From positions 57,245,924-57,309,923 of the forward strand of contig NC_068570.1 in assembly GCF_025698545.1 (NCBI RefSeq): 64,000 bases of DNA. Reading direction: 5' to 3'. Below, in pieces: positions 38,076 through 50,654 of this stretch (positions within the stretch are counted from its first letter, which is position 1; each line of letters opens with the position of its first letter). A program made the translations under genes and the position numbers. The notes under the pieces are model-generated. The model did no database searches, was not told the origin of the DNA, and saw only the letters and a program-made list of their open reading frames with translations. This stretch comes from Gossypium raimondii (taxonomy: Eukaryota; Streptophyta; Magnoliopsida; Malvales; Malvaceae).

Positions 38076-40880
38076 CTTTTTCTCTTCGATTCTTCTGAAT
38101 CAGAGATGATGATGATGATCATGGATTGGTCCGGCAAGGAAGAGAGGGAGAAAGGAGTGTGCCAATTTGTTTAAATTTCATTGGAGGGGTAATTTTGACA
38201 ATTTCTTTTTATTAATATCAATTTTAAATTATAATAATAATGTCCAACAATTTTTGTTCCGATACAAGTACATATAGATGTATCACCAAAAGTGAACATA
38301 GGAGGAGAATGTGGTGATGTTGAGAAAGTCAGCGTGGAGACTCGGAGGAGATAAGTGTGCAAGAATGTTAAGGGTGCAAAAGTGAATACTGAAGACAACA
38401 TAAAGGTTAGACTGCTTGAGGATCCATCATTTCTTCATAGTGTTGTGCGTATTTATAGTAGAGGTTCCATGCTTTGAGATGTTGCCATTATTGCGAAGCG
38501 CATGGGGAGAATACTCGTGATGGAACTTATTCTGTTATTCCTTCTAAATGACAGTATAGAGTTGTTACATTCAAGTGAGATTTGGAAGCCTAAGAGTCAC
38601 GTTCTCAATAGAAGAGTAGTTACCTTAAAGAACGAGTGACTTGTGCACAGAAGTGGGTAGGCGAGACCGTCTTGGAAGGAACAGATAGTTTATTTGCAAA
38701 GATGAGCAACCAAGATTTTCCGAGGAGAACCGAAGGTAAGGTGGAAGTAGGCCTCCCGAAACATTGATAACTTGGTGACCTTCCAGACGATAAAGAGCGA
38801 AAGAGTCATTTACAGGTTTCTTTCTGACCATTCCTCATGTTACCAAGTGCCAAAAGGAGGAGGGGGTATGAAATATGCATTGCCGACGAAGACTTGAACG
38901 AATGGTCTTGACAAGGAAATTTAGGCGTGTTGAAATGGTCCTTGAGTAAACCAATATAGTGATGGCAATATTTGAATCACTCGATAGATTCTAAATCAAC
39001 TTGTTTCAGATGGAGCAGATTGATTTTGAAAAGTAATACAAGGTAGGGCGGATTTTCTTTTGGATAATGTGTATAGAATGATTATGGTAATTGTTTGCCT
39101 CACTACACTCTACCCCGTCTCATTACATGAAATTATCATTTTATCTTTGTGTGAATATATATAACTATTAAAATGATAAAAATGTAATGATGTGTTATAG
39201 AAAATACTCATATGTCTTATACTTAAATAATTTTTTGAATAAATATATTTAAATATTTACTTACCTTTAAAAAGATTGAAAATATATATTAAAGATAAAT
39301 AATAAAAATTAAATTGAAGAAGAACAAGGTGGTGCGACAAAAATAGATACATTCAATATACATGAAGATGGTTGTGGTTGTAACCACATTTAATGAGGAG
39401 ATAAAAAGGTAACTTCATTTAAAGCACTTTCTCAAAAGCCAAAAGGTACAAATTGTCTTTTAGAATTGGGATAAAATCAAAGTTTAAAATCAAGCTTTGG
39501 TTTAAAAGATTGATTATTTACTAATTTTTTTTATGTTTTTAAATCATGGTTTGAGTTGAAAAATATTTGCCAACCTCAACAGTATAAAATAACGGTACGC
39601 CCACCGGTATATATTATTTTGATAAAAAAACAAATTATCATATATTATATATACTTGCAAATATATCTCAATTAGATCCATATAAATATATTTATATGTA
39701 AATATAAATTTTAAAATTATTAATTAGGTTCAATAATTTAATTCAATAGCTTTTAATTTTAAATATAATTATAGAAAAATTAAAGTGTTTAAGATAAAAA
39801 AAATTTAATTTAAAATATCAAAATTTTGTACTGACTGGTATGGATTGGTACAAATCAATAATAGTCGAAACACATTAAAACAGTTGAAATACATTGAATT
39901 TTAACCGGAACAAAACAAAAATTATTTGATACTGATTTAAAATCAAAACGGTACAAGAGATGTTGGACCCACAGATAATTTGATTCACAAATTACATAAG
40001 TGCATGCACTTAGGGACTGCCTCATAGCTATAGAGACATTGTAATTGGGTGGCATGATAGTGTAGTGATGTTCTTTGAGGAAGTGCATGTCCTTGGAACA
40101 CATTTTTCCCACCTACAATTTTTCATGTAATTCTAGTGGAGAATAGGATAGCTTTTGAAAACTTTTCCATATTATATTATATATATTTTAGATTTTTTAA
40201 ATAATTTTTTATAATTTTTTTTTTTAGTTTTTCACTTATCTAAGATGAATTTAGACAAATGGTTACGATCCATTTTATATAAATAAAAAAATATTTGCAT
40301 ACCACGTCAACATACTGTCACGATCAAATCAGTCAACTAACGATTTCCACTAGCAGAAGGGGTCAATTAATTTTTTTTACATCACTAAAGGTTTAATTGG
40401 ATACACTCTTTTTCATAATGACTAAATTGATTTTTTTTTTAGGGTTCTCTTGACCCTTTAGCATAAATTATATAATATATATAACATAATATAATATATT
40501 ATAAACATAGAAAATGGATCGGGTCAAGCAGCTCGGACCTTGAATGTTTAAGGTCAAGCCCAATTCATATTTTAAACCAGTTTAATATTTTTTTTGTCCA
40601 AATTCATTTTTCGAACCTAATATTTTTATTCATATCTTTTTAAATTTTGGATCAACCTTTAAGTTTAATCTAATAGCCCGGCTCATGAATAAGTTTAACA
40701 CAAATACATCAAAATTTATAATTAAAAACATTCTAAAAAACTCTAAAGTGCCCTTGCTGCATGCCATCATAGAGTAAATTTTTCCAAAATGTCATTTTTT
40801 AATAAAAAAATTTATTGGATTAGTTTGTATTTTCTAAAAATTACGGGATTAGGTCAAAATAACGAAATGTTAGCGGATTT

Positions 40881-41075
40881 GCAGAAAAACGCTTCTAGCT
40901 GAAGAATTTTCAACGTATCGACAGAAAAACGCTTCTAGTTAGAATCGCTTTCTACCACATTAGTCGAAAAAGTTTCCACCTGAAAACTTTTTCTGCCACA
41001 TGAACAGAAAACGCTTCCAGCTAGAAAAGTTATCTTGTCAATACGCAGAAAACACTTTCGGGTAAAAGCGTTTTC
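40881..41075 (+). repeat. Minisatellite with 41-base period
   Basis: The phrase CAGAAAA(A)CGCTTC(T/C)AG recurs at about 40882, 40922, 40965, 41005 and 41046, so spacing is 40-43 bases. Each unit holds two inverted halves ('agaaaacgctt' and 'gaaaagttttc'-like text), so one unit can fold on itself. The third and fifth copies are the most diverged. Confidence 0.75.
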
Positions 41076-42116
41076 ATTATTGAAATCTGATATTATAATT
41101 TTTCAAAAAAATAACCTAATCCAATAATTGAAATTCAACCCATCCTATTATATTGTAATTGAAATCCACGTCTGATATATGCAAATTTACTTTTCTTTTG
41201 ATGATGGAAACTAGTTTTGTCCTTTTATTGCGGCAAAAAATAGCATGTGCTCTATCCTTTTCCATTTATTGTCTCACCCACGTGTCAAATTCTCAGCTTT
41301 TGTTTGTTCATTTAATTTGCAAAGAAGTCCCCCAAAAAATTCAATTTCCCCATTAAAAGTTTGAAAGCTCATATTTTTCAGGACCCCATGCTGTTGACGT
41401 AACATGCAAACCAAACAAAAGAGCACCTTGCCTTTTTTTCATTAGGGTTGTAATCGAGCCAAACTGTCAAGCATGCTTGAAATTTATTGATTGAAACTTA
41501 ACTCGAGATTAAATAGATATTATTAGGGAGGAAGTTGGGGTAGGTACTCAACCCAAAAAATGAGTAATTTTTTGTCCAAATATGGTCTAATTTTAAAAAA
41601 TAAAATAAATATAGACTTAACCCGGCTCGTCTATATTTGAATTTTTAAAATGAATTTTTATTTAAAGTTATTTTTAAAAAATATAATACACTAAATATAC
41701 TAAAAAGACAAAGATAAAAGTTTTCTTACACATTAAAAATATTTATATTAAAAACACTAACATAAATATAATAAATATTTTATTGTATTAAATATAAATT
41801 TTAAAATTTTATATCTTGAGTTGGGTTATTTAGTTGGGTAAGTTTTTTTTAGGTCTTAAGCAATGAGTTTAATTGTTATTGGATTAATGATTTAATATAA
41901 ATATAAATATAAATATAAATATATAATTATTATTTAACATATATAATTAACATAACATTATTTTATAACATAATATTCGGGCTGGACTAGGCTGAGGTAA
42001 AAAAATTTTACCCAAGCCCATTGTTGGGCCTTGTGTTTTGTCCAAACCCTTTCATTTTTTAGTGGGCCTTTAAGCCTGAGCAGGTGGCCCAACCCATGAG
42101 CAGGTTTAGGCAGGAG

Positions 42117-42674
42117 TAGACTTGTTCATGGGCTGGGTTATCGTCCAAGTCTGAAGGCTCACCCAAAATTTAAGAGTGTTTGGAAAAAATATTACACCGG
42201 AAAAATGGGCTCAAGCAAACAAATTAAACCAGTTTAAAATATGAGTTGAGCTTGAGCTTGAACATTCAAGGTCCAAACTGGCCCGGCCTAACCTGCTTTT
42301 AAGTTTGTAATGTTTTATATTATATTAATTTTTTATATATTATGTAATTTATAACACATAAAAATTAAATCTATAGTAATATATAATACTATAGTGTAAA
42401 CATTAAAAAATATTAAGATAACTAAATATAACATTTTAACAAATAAAAAAATTTATAAAATCATTCAATATTGAATTAAAAACAATATAAAAATATTTTT
42501 TTAAATAATTTGGGCAAGCCTAAAATGGACTTGGATTAGCTATTTACAAACACAAGTGGGCTTAGGCAAAATTTTAAACTCATATTTTGAGACAATTCGG
42601 GCTTAGACAATCATAAAGTGTGTTAATATCATGTTTAAGTCCAACTTGAACTCGGCCCACGAACACCTTTAGGT
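42117..42674. mobile_element. GGCC-type MITE, diverged copy
   Basis: Left 'cttgttcatgggctgggtta' pairs loosely with right 'ctcggcccacgaacacctttag', as in the clearer copy at 57086. The sequence between is AT-rich with 'ttaaaccagtttaaaatatga' and a repeated 'gagcttgagcttga'. A related piece lies just before it (41440-42115). Confidence 0.55.
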
Positions 42675-43630
42675 AAGAGTAAGGGAAAGCAATTTTTGGT
42701 TAAAATAGAGAAAATCGACTAAACCAACTCAATCGATTTAATCGATTTCAGTTTGGATGATTTTTTTCAGTCAAGAGTTTTGTTTTGTTGATTATTTCGA
42801 TCAGTTATCAAATTTTGAATTTTCAAACTGACCCTACCAATAAAATCTACTTAATTTAATATATTTTTAATTTATAAAATAAATATTATTCAAGTCCAAT
42901 AATTAAAGTCAATTAACTAACCAAACAGATTGACCTAAAGTCGATTCGATTATGTTGGTTCTTGAGCTTTAATTTGGGCGGGTCGTTCTTTTGTAGATTA
43001 TAATAAATTATATCGATTTAATAAAAAAATTTGACCAAACCGATCAAAAAGACCGAATGTTCTCCCGTAGCTAGGAGTTTTGGCTTCCCTTAGTTAAATG
43101 GTATAATTTCTCTTTTAATTCCACTTAAAATTAAGAGTTCAATTTTAATCCTTTTTAGATTTGGCCAAATGGAAAACTTTCATTTTTGGTCCACACAAAG
43201 AATTATTTATTCAATTTAGACCATTTTAACTCAAAATATCTAATTTTATCTCCATCATTTAATCAACTTTTGAACTTATCCTAGAATTCAATTATAAAAA
43301 TTCGAGCTTAACCCAAAGTAAAATCCAACTAATACTATTATTTGGATAAGGATGTCTTACAATCACACCCACAAAAAAAAAAGTGTCCACAAACAAAGTT
43401 TGAAAGTTATATACTTTTTTTAGGGACCCCTTGGTGTTGATATAACATGTAAACCAAATAAACTAAATAATTACAATGACTTTACTTATTAGCTTACGGG
43501 CCATTTAGATGGGCGTTTACTTTCTTTGTGGTGCGCTTAACTTTCTTTTTATCTCACGCTGTAGTATCGTTACAGTATCTAATCTCAATGCTACCGCTAT
43601 TTTTACACTAACCACAGGTAAACACATTGT

Positions 43631-43862
43631 TCATTAGTGGCGTATCTAGGGGACTGGCAGGGGCCCTGACCCCCCGTCCATTAGACCATTTAGAAATTTT
43701 TAAATTTTAAATTAATAAAGGTAAAATTACACTTTAGCTCCCCTAAAATGATAAAAATTTTATTTAATTCTTTAAAAATTATAAAAATATAAGCTATTAA
43801 AAATTAAATTTTAATTTCGGCCTCTCTAAAAAAATTTTTGAGTTCACCTTGCTACCCATCCA
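43631..43862. mobile_element. Short element with 'GGGGGCC' start, copy 1
   Basis: Starts 'gtggcgtatctaggggactg' followed by 'ggcaggggccctgacccccc', holds 'accatttagaaatttttaaa' and 'taaaattacactttag', and ends 'tttcggcctctctaaaaaaa'. The same order of phrases recurs at 44470-44720 and, in part, at 45312-45480 and 55453-55560, so this is a small dispersed family. No terminal inverted repeat was defined. Confidence 0.55.
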
Positions 43863-44469
43863 AAAAGGTCTTAATAAACCATCTAAGCACCAAGGGAGAA
43901 AAAATGAATGGATGGGGTTCCTCATATTTACACGCCTACAAAAGTGGTATTTTTAATGTTTGGCATTACTACGATAAAAAAAAATTTAAGTTATGAAAAT
44001 AATTTTGAAAATTAACATAAATTAAAAAAATGATTTCACCTTAATAATACTTTAATTTAATAATTTTAGAATTTGTAAATATATTATAAGCTAGTATTTT
44101 TATATATAAAATAAAATATGAAATATAATTTTGTAGATATTATGAAAACATGTTAATATGTGATTATTTAATTGATATAAATGTGCTTTTGATTATCATT
44201 TAAGGGATGAAATTAAAATTATTAATTTTGAGAGGTTAAAATATAGTTTTCATCATGTATTAATTTATGATTTCGTTGTTTTTAAATGACTAAATAATTT
44301 TTTAATTTTTGAGGTCAAAAGTGTAATTTTATTATATATATTAAGTTATATATTATTATTTATAAAGAAATTAGATTGCAAATTTTCCATTTAACAAGAT
44401 TTCCTTTAGTACATCAATAGCAAAATTCAACAAAAAAAATACTAAAAAAGTAAATAATTAGAAGACTCT

Positions 44470-44720
44470 TGTGGCGGAGTGTAGTGGAGACAGCCCTTCT
44501 AAAATGGTAAACTTCTAATTTAGGCCATTTATAATTTATAAAATTTTAAATTAGTAATAGTAAAATTACACTTTGACCCCCAAAATGATAAAATTTGATT
44601 AGTCCTTTAAAAATTTTATAGATATAGGATATTAAATTGATGGAATTGCTTTTTTACTATTGTAAAAATATATAATTTAATTCCGGCCCCCCCAAAAAAA
44701 TTACTCTCCACCCCTGGAAG
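44470..44720. mobile_element. Short 'GGGGGCC' element, copy 2
   Basis: Starts 'gtggcggagtgtagtggaga', holds 'taaaattacactttgacccc' and 'aaatgataaaatttgattag', and ends 'aattccggcccccccaaaaa' with 'ctccacccctgg'. Order and spacing follow copy 1. It ends about 170 bases past the WRKY stop codon, within reach of its 3' end. Confidence 0.55.
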
Positions 44721-44893
44721 ACTCGAATTTTTAAATTTAAAAAGGAAAAAATAAAGTTTAATTTTTAAAATAAAAGAACTGAGTCTCAAATTTCATTCAA
44801 GTACAGGGACTAACAACATAATTTGCCCGTCGATTACATAATACAAATAGGGAACATGGCTTATAATATTAACTGTACAAAGAAGCCAAAGTT

Positions 44894-47033
44894 TTACGAA
44901 GCAAAATCAGGGTAATCAAACTGCAAACCATTTTCAAGCTCAACAGGTTCTAAATCCAAACAAGTGATTTCAGTGCATGAATACATGTTGGACACCGCAT
45001 CAGCTTCAAAACCAACACCACCCATCATTACATCCGTCCACATGGTCATCGAATCCAAATCCGTAACATCGCTTGGTGTCGTCGTTTGTTCCTCGGATTC
45101 GAGTTTTAATATCGGACTCAGACGGTCGATTCGTGGTGTAGCCATGGATGGGTACTGGCCTCTGCAAGTGTGGGTACCAATGTATGTGATGTGGTACGTT
45201 TGGGTATCATCTTCCATTCTTTGAACTTGTTTGATAGCACTACAGCCTTGATCATGCTTGTGACTGCACCTAAAGTAACTCCTGTTGATCACAAATGGAC
45301 CAAATTATAAGGAATAGTTTCAAGGACGAAGCCAGAAATCTATTTTTAGAGGACCAAAATTAAATTATAGAACTTTAAAAGGGTTAAAGTACAATTTTAT
45401 CTTTGTATAGGCTTGTTATTTTAGAATTTTATAAAGATTAAACTAATTTTTTTTTCATCTTTTGACAGCCAAAGTGAGTTTTTATCATTAAACTAATGAT
45501 TTTTTTGGTAATTTTTCATCTTTTGAGAGCCAAAGTGAATTTAAGGAGAAATGTAATTTCCTACCACATCATTCATGATTATTAACACATAATTTTAGTA
45601 ATTTTTTTTACCCTAAACCCTGAACCCAAAATTCTGAACCCTGAATCTCGAACTCTAACTCAAATCTCGAACCCTAAACTCAAACTCTGAATCCCAAACC
45701 CTGAATCCTGAATTCTGATCTCGAAACCAAATTCTGAATTATGAACCCTGAACTTGATTTGGGTTCAAGGTTCAAGTTCTGGGATCAAGGTTTAAAACTC
45801 GATATTCAAGTTCGGGATTAAGGTTTGAGTTCAAGTTCAAGTTCAAATACCACATTAAACAAAATATCAAATGTTTGCTTTCATTAACTTGATGAGTAAA
45901 TGAATTAGTGAAACAAAAAATGAGTTTACCTTGGATGTTTAGAATTTAGGATATTTTTTTGTCCATATTTCCTCCATGCATGCCCATCTTCAATTTTATC
46001 AGACACCACTGTGCTTGTTTGAGCAAACCTCCTACAAAAATAACATCCAATTAATACCAAAAATAATTATGGAAGACTTTGTGCTATATTCTCACGAGTA
46101 GAAATACAATAATCAATACTGCTCTACCACACCTCATGGTTAATATTTAAAATAATTTACGGTAGAAATTACTCAAGTATGATTTTTTTTATCCAACAAT
46201 GAAAAGATATAAAATTAACACTTAATTAGTTAAAGTTAATTAGTGACAAAAATACAATATTAAATAAGGGTAAACTATAAAAATAGTCACTTTTATTTGA
46301 AATGTTACGTTTTAGTCACTTAGGTTATCGTTTTGTTATGAAGTGATCACTCTACAGTTAAATTCCATTATCTCCTTAACAACAATCTTACGTGGCAGTC
46401 CAAACGGGTTTTAAATTCTAACATAGGTGTCCAATTACTGAGATAAAAATAAGTTTTTAATTAAATAAATTTAATTTGGACTGCCACGTAGAACTGCTGT
46501 TAGGGAGGTAACGGAGGATCACTTCGTAACAAAATAATAACGTGACTAAAGCATAACATTTTAAATATAAGCCATTAAAATGTAATCTAATACATATAAA
46601 AATAAGTATTTTTATAGTTTACCCATCAAATAATTAGGTGACAATTTATTTAATTATTTGGTTATTGGGAAAAAAAAAAGAATCTTTCTTACTTTCTCTT
46701 GTAACAGCCCCTCTTGTCCTTAGTGAATGCTGAAAGTGATCTCTTGCTGCTCTCACTAGAATCTTGAGACTTACAATCATCATTGCAAGTAGCCTGATTC
46801 TGGGAAATCACTTCATCATGATGACCAGCTTCAGATAGCATAGAAATTGTTTGATTAAATGACCACAGGATCTTTTGCACAAGCTCCTCAGCTTGTTGAG
46901 AGGGCTTGTTGTTCTGGAGTACAATAACTTGAAGCTCAGTAGCACACTGTTGACCTTCCGCAAGTTGTTGTATTACCCTTTTCTTGTTGCTTGATAGTGT
47001 TTCAGGTTCAGGCCATGGATAAAGAGTATCCAT
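44894..47033 (-). CDS. WRKY54/70: Group III WRKY transcription factor, WRKY54/70-like
   Basis: Nuclear W-box-binding factor; WRKY54 and WRKY70 act in salicylate defence, senescence and drought responses. Exons are 47033-46693, 46031-45930 and 45281-44894, giving 276 residues. The frame is open upstream, but the codon at 47045 is GTG; the first ATG is 47033 (MDTLYPWPEPETL). The WRKYGQK heptapeptide (in GHAWRKYGQKNILNSKHP) is canonical. The zinc finger is C-x7-C-x23-H-x-C, diagnostic for group III, and the intron falls at the conserved PR|SYFRC site. A basic stretch (KDKRGCYKRKR) just before the domain may be a nuclear signal. The acidic C-terminus ends in DYPDFAS. Both introns carry repeats: a MITE in intron 1 and telomere-like text in intron 2. 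The orthologue choice rests on domain text and gene order. Confidence 0.93.
45610..45850. repeat. Degenerate telomere-like repeat with inverted half
   Basis: Positions 45610-45755 are built of CCCTAAA, CCCTGAA and CTCGAA units about 7 bases long. Positions 45756-45850 have the complementary style (GGGTTCAAGGTTCAAG, 'gggatcaagg', 'gttcgggatt'). The two halves could fold together. The heptamer resembles the plant telomere unit CCCTAAA but is heavily substituted. It sits in WRKY intron 2. Confidence 0.7.
46268..46624. mobile_element. MITE family C in WRKY intron 1
   Basis: Ends are GGGTAAACTATAAAAATA and its inverse, with further pairing ('taaaacgtaac' style arms and 'cgtggcagtccaa' against 'ttggactgccacgta'). 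The flanks attaaataa (46259-46267) and atcaaataa (46625-46633) match at 8 of 9 bases, a Mutator-type 9-base target duplication. No coding capacity. Confidence 0.8.
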
Positions 47034-47110
47034 AGTTCTTATCACCCCCCCAGAAAAAACCCCTCTTTGGCTTTTATTTGTTGCCTCACTTCCGGTCTTC
47101 GTAAGTGTAT

Positions 47111-47142
<32 letters not shown>

Positions 47143-47498
47143 GTGTGTATGTAGGTGAAAGGAGCAGAAGAGATAAGATCATAAGACGCCTTTAATAAGG
47201 GAGGAGAAAAAAGGTATAAGAGATGAGAAATGAGGAAAGGGGGAAGAATGTCAAGGGAAATTGTAAGGAAAGGGGGTGTAATGCATTGATGAAGTTAATT
47301 GCTGACAAAAGCAAAATGACGTTTAATCAATGAGGGAAAGCTGATGTCAAACGTCTTCACTTTTTCCCTATTCTTCTTTTGTTGTATACGCAGGATTATA
47401 ATTTTGCTATTAGGTCTTGTAATTTATGTAAGTTGTAAATTTAGTATTTACACCTTAATCTGGTCATTTTCAGTTTTTATATTTTTATAATTTTAAAA
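47034..47498. promoter_or_regulatory. WRKY upstream region with (TA)n and a W-box core
   Basis: Upstream of the WRKY start codon on the minus strand. A (TA)12-13 tract at 47112-47136 sits 80-100 bases before the ATG, in the leader or TATA zone. TTGACA (47345-47350 read on minus) is a W-box core about 315 bases upstream, compatible with WRKY auto- or cross-regulation. The W-box is a short motif and may occur by chance. Confidence 0.4.
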
Positions 47499-47878
47499 GG
47501 ATAAATTATACTTAATGGAATTAAACTATTATTAAGTTTTACGTTTAGGTTACTCAACTTTAAAAAGTTACAAAAATAGTAATTGAACTATTCAAAAGTT
47601 TTCATTTAAATCACTGGGCTGTTAAGGCATTCTTTATTCGCATTGTCTCTACTAACCGAAAACTTTTCTTCCTCTTCTTTTCTACGATTCAATTATTTTT
47701 CATGAAACAACTTTGAATATTACAAATTTGTAAACTAAAATCCAAGCAGCTTTCTTCTCCTATTTCGACACTGACCATCAAAATCGACTTGAATCTAATG
47801 TATGTTCTTCTACTCGTCGATGGGTATTGATTTACCGTACAAATCATCAAATTGTCGCTGAGCTCATTAGTTGGACTT

Positions 47879-47930
<52 letters not shown>

Positions 47931-48086
47931 CTTGATAGCCTAGTAACTTAAATAAAACTTTCAAATAGTTCAATGACTTAAATGAAAACTTTTGAATAGT
48001 TTATTGACCATTTTGTAACTTTTTGAAGTTGAGTAACCAAAACGTAAACTAACTAATAGTTTAGTGACCTTGGGTGTACTTTACCC
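47499..48086. mobile_element. MITE family B with 9-base target duplication
   Basis: Starts GGATAAATTATACTTAATGG and ends with the inverse of GGGTAAAGTACACCCAAGGT; arms pair over roughly 130 bases. Flanks ATTTTAAAA (47490-47498) and ATTTTAAAA (48087-48095) are identical, so this is a full insertion with a 9-base duplication. A perfect (TA)n tract lies at about 47878-47926 between the arms. Confidence 0.85.
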
Positions 48087-48128
48087 ATTTTAAAATTTTA
48101 ATCCTGACCAAATTGTAGCTATTAAATA

Positions 48129-48475
48129 GGTTGAAATATGCTCCAAGTCATTATACTCTTCATACATTTAGAATTTAGTCCTCTATGATTAAAGTTTCAA
48201 AATTCAAGTTCAATTGTCAATACCATTAAAGTTTTTTTTTTGTCAAATTCACTAGTAAGACATTTTGAAATAGAAAACTATTCACTTGGTAGCCATGTAA
48301 CAAAAAACATGATGTTGTAATGAATTTGAATTTAATAGAAGAATTTTAAGAGTTTTTGCAATTAGACCTAAATTTTGAAATATAAAAAGTAAAAGGACTA
48401 AATTCCTTGAAAAAAAAGTAAGACTAAATTTTAATGTACGAAGAGTATATATAAGGGCTTAAAGCATATTTAACC
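48129..48475. mobile_element. MITE family A with 9-base target duplication
   Basis: Ends GGTTGAAATATGCTCCAAGT and the inverse of GGTTAAATATGCTTTAAGCC. Flanks TATTAAATA (48120-48128) and TATTAAATA (48476-48484) are identical. It shares 'ctattcacttggtagccatgtaac' with the copy in bZIP intron 1. It lies 34 bases from the family B element, so two Mutator-type insertions sit almost side by side. Confidence 0.85.
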
Positions 48476-48484
48476 TATTAAATA

Positions 48485-50654
48485 TTGCCGCATGTGTAAT
48501 GTTATGCTAACTTACTATTTCCACATATTACTAAAAAAACAACTAGTTAATAGATTTAACGACTATTGTTTACATTAAGATTTAAAATTTCAAAAATTCA
48601 AAAAATATAGCAACCGGACTAAATCTATAACTTTACGCAATATTAAGACTAATAGTAGAATTTAACCAAATATATTTAATCGCTATCGTTTGGTCGAACT
48701 AAAATTTTAAAATTTGAAAAGTAAAATTAAAATTGACCAATTTAAAAATACATAAACTAAAAATGATCGATTAAAATACAAATACTAAATCTATAACTTA
48801 CGCAAAAAAAGAAGAAGAAGACTAATAACAGAATTTGATCAATCATAATATGCAAAAACCGAAAAAAAATATCTTATTTAAGTTGGAATCTAATAAGCAT
48901 AATGAAGCTTAACTATCAATTTAATCGAGACTTAGATGTAAGTATTTAATATTGATAATTAGGGGGACCATTTGTCGTTTTGCACTTACTTTTGTTTGAT
49001 GTTGGTAAATATGGGACCCAAAATAATTCTATTTCAAGTATGGGACCCAAAATAATTCTATTTCAAGTCATGCTTCGATTTTAAAATAACTATAGAAAAA
49101 TCATATATTTGCATTTAAAATTCGAAATTTTTTTATATAAAGCTTAGAACTACCTATAATTCCTCCCCAACCATTAAATGGGAATATAATGTGTTTTAGC
49201 GCACATAAACTCACGTTATCCTGCACTGACAGTAATACCGATGCTAACTTTACTTTGAGGCAGTGGTACTAGTTGTTGTGTACTATTAATTAGATTGAAT
49301 ATTTTTACCGACAAGTGATTAGAAGAAGTAAAAATGAATTTTTTTTTCAAGTATTTGGATCAAATTCGAATTTCAAAGTTGACATTATTAGAAGGGTTTT
49401 ACTTGAGTATCACTTTTGATCCAAACTAGACTAGGCTCATACTGTAAAACAGATGAAGACACTTACTCCTATAAAAAAAAGTTAAGAGTGAATTTTTTAT
49501 GGAATTTAATTAATTAGTGATTATAATGCAACAAATAGTAAAGAAATTGTTAGCTCGAAAGGATCAACTCGAAATCGACGATCGGGAGGTTGAATTGGCC
49601 TTTGAGAAATTTTAATGGAAACAATTAAAAATATGCAACTACCTTAACTTACTACAATTAAGGATTTCCTAAATTCACTAATTTGGCAACCTTTGAGGGC
49701 AATGTTTAACCTTACAATCTCTCTTAATATTTATGCCCCAAAATCTTAAGATACAGCTCGCTTAAGGTTTCTACCAAAACCTTAAGAATTAACCCTCTCT
49801 CAAAGATAAACAAATTAAGTAAACAAAGAAACAATTCTTACAAGATTAGGATGTTTGCCAATTAAGCACAAATATAAAGAAGAACACTTGAGGTAAATGA
49901 ATACAATGAAAGCTCACAAGTGTTTACAAGAAAATGTATGAAAGAATTAAGCTCTAAGTTGTTTTGATTGATCTTTAAGCTTTGCACATGTCTCTTGTTA
50001 TTGCTAAACCTTTGGAAGATGGTATTTATACCCTCTAATTGATTTCCAACCGTTGTGATTGTTGTAGAAGTAATTATAGTCGTTGGGGATTAAATACTAG
50101 GTCATTAACTTCACCTGTAGCAAATGTAATTAATGCTGATTTTAATGACCATTGGAGCAAGAATATCGATACCTGGGAGATTTATCTTGTAGAATATCGA
50201 TATCAGATCGATACCTAGCAAATGTTACAAATTTCAGAATGTCAATTTGGTATCGATTAACAGAGGGGTATCAATATCTTGTAGAATATTGATACTTAGA
50301 CAAAAAGTATTGATACTTTTTGTCCTGGAGCAATTCTAACTAGTTTGAAAATGATTAAAACATATTTAAAAATGTTTGATTCAATTGAAACCATTTCAAC
50401 TTGATTTTATGAAATTGCTCAATTTTACTTTTATTTAAAGATACTTTAATTTGTTATATCAAAATATATTATCCAATAAGGCTTAGTTTAATAGAAATTT
50501 AGTAAAATTATGGTTTTGGTCTTTAAACTAAAACTCAAATTTGAGATTTAATCTTTATAATTTGGCATAATTTAGTTTCTCTCCTTTTATAATGTTATTA
50601 GTTATTTCTTAAAAACATCATTTTCATACCAAGATTTTAATTAAAATAGGTAAT
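48485..50654. other. Unassigned intergenic DNA, LTR-like in part
   Basis: 48485-49540 is AT-rich with no structure beyond a 27-base tandem pair holding 'tatgggacccaaaataattc' near 49010-49060. 49545-50340 has 'tatcgatac' phrases repeated about five times (50168-50310) and may be an LTR, since it is less random than its surroundings; ends were not matched. No gene. Confidence 0.45.

Larger units (their letters stand above)
38076..44893. other. Large repeat-filled intergenic region
   Basis: No gene was found between the pseudokinase start and the WRKY end. 38076-38160 is the likely pseudokinase leader and promoter. 38270-38950 is less AT-rich, holds a TATTTATAG box near 38450 and may be an LTR fragment, but no domain was recognised. 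39050-40850 is AT-rich. 40500-40700 holds a decayed GGCC-type element. Listed repeats cover much of the rest. Confidence 0.6.

Noticed and set aside
38270-38950. Possible gene or LTR in a less AT-rich block
   Set aside because: Frames are short and no domain was recognised; LTR ends were not found, so it is only mentioned in the intergenic entry.
39855-40112. Minus-strand frame of 85 codons
   Set aside because: No family features, no splice or promoter support, set in AT-rich repeat-like DNA.
47878-47926. Long (TA)n tract as a CRISPR-like or regulatory array
   Set aside because: It is a simple dinucleotide microsatellite between MITE arms; there are no spacers.
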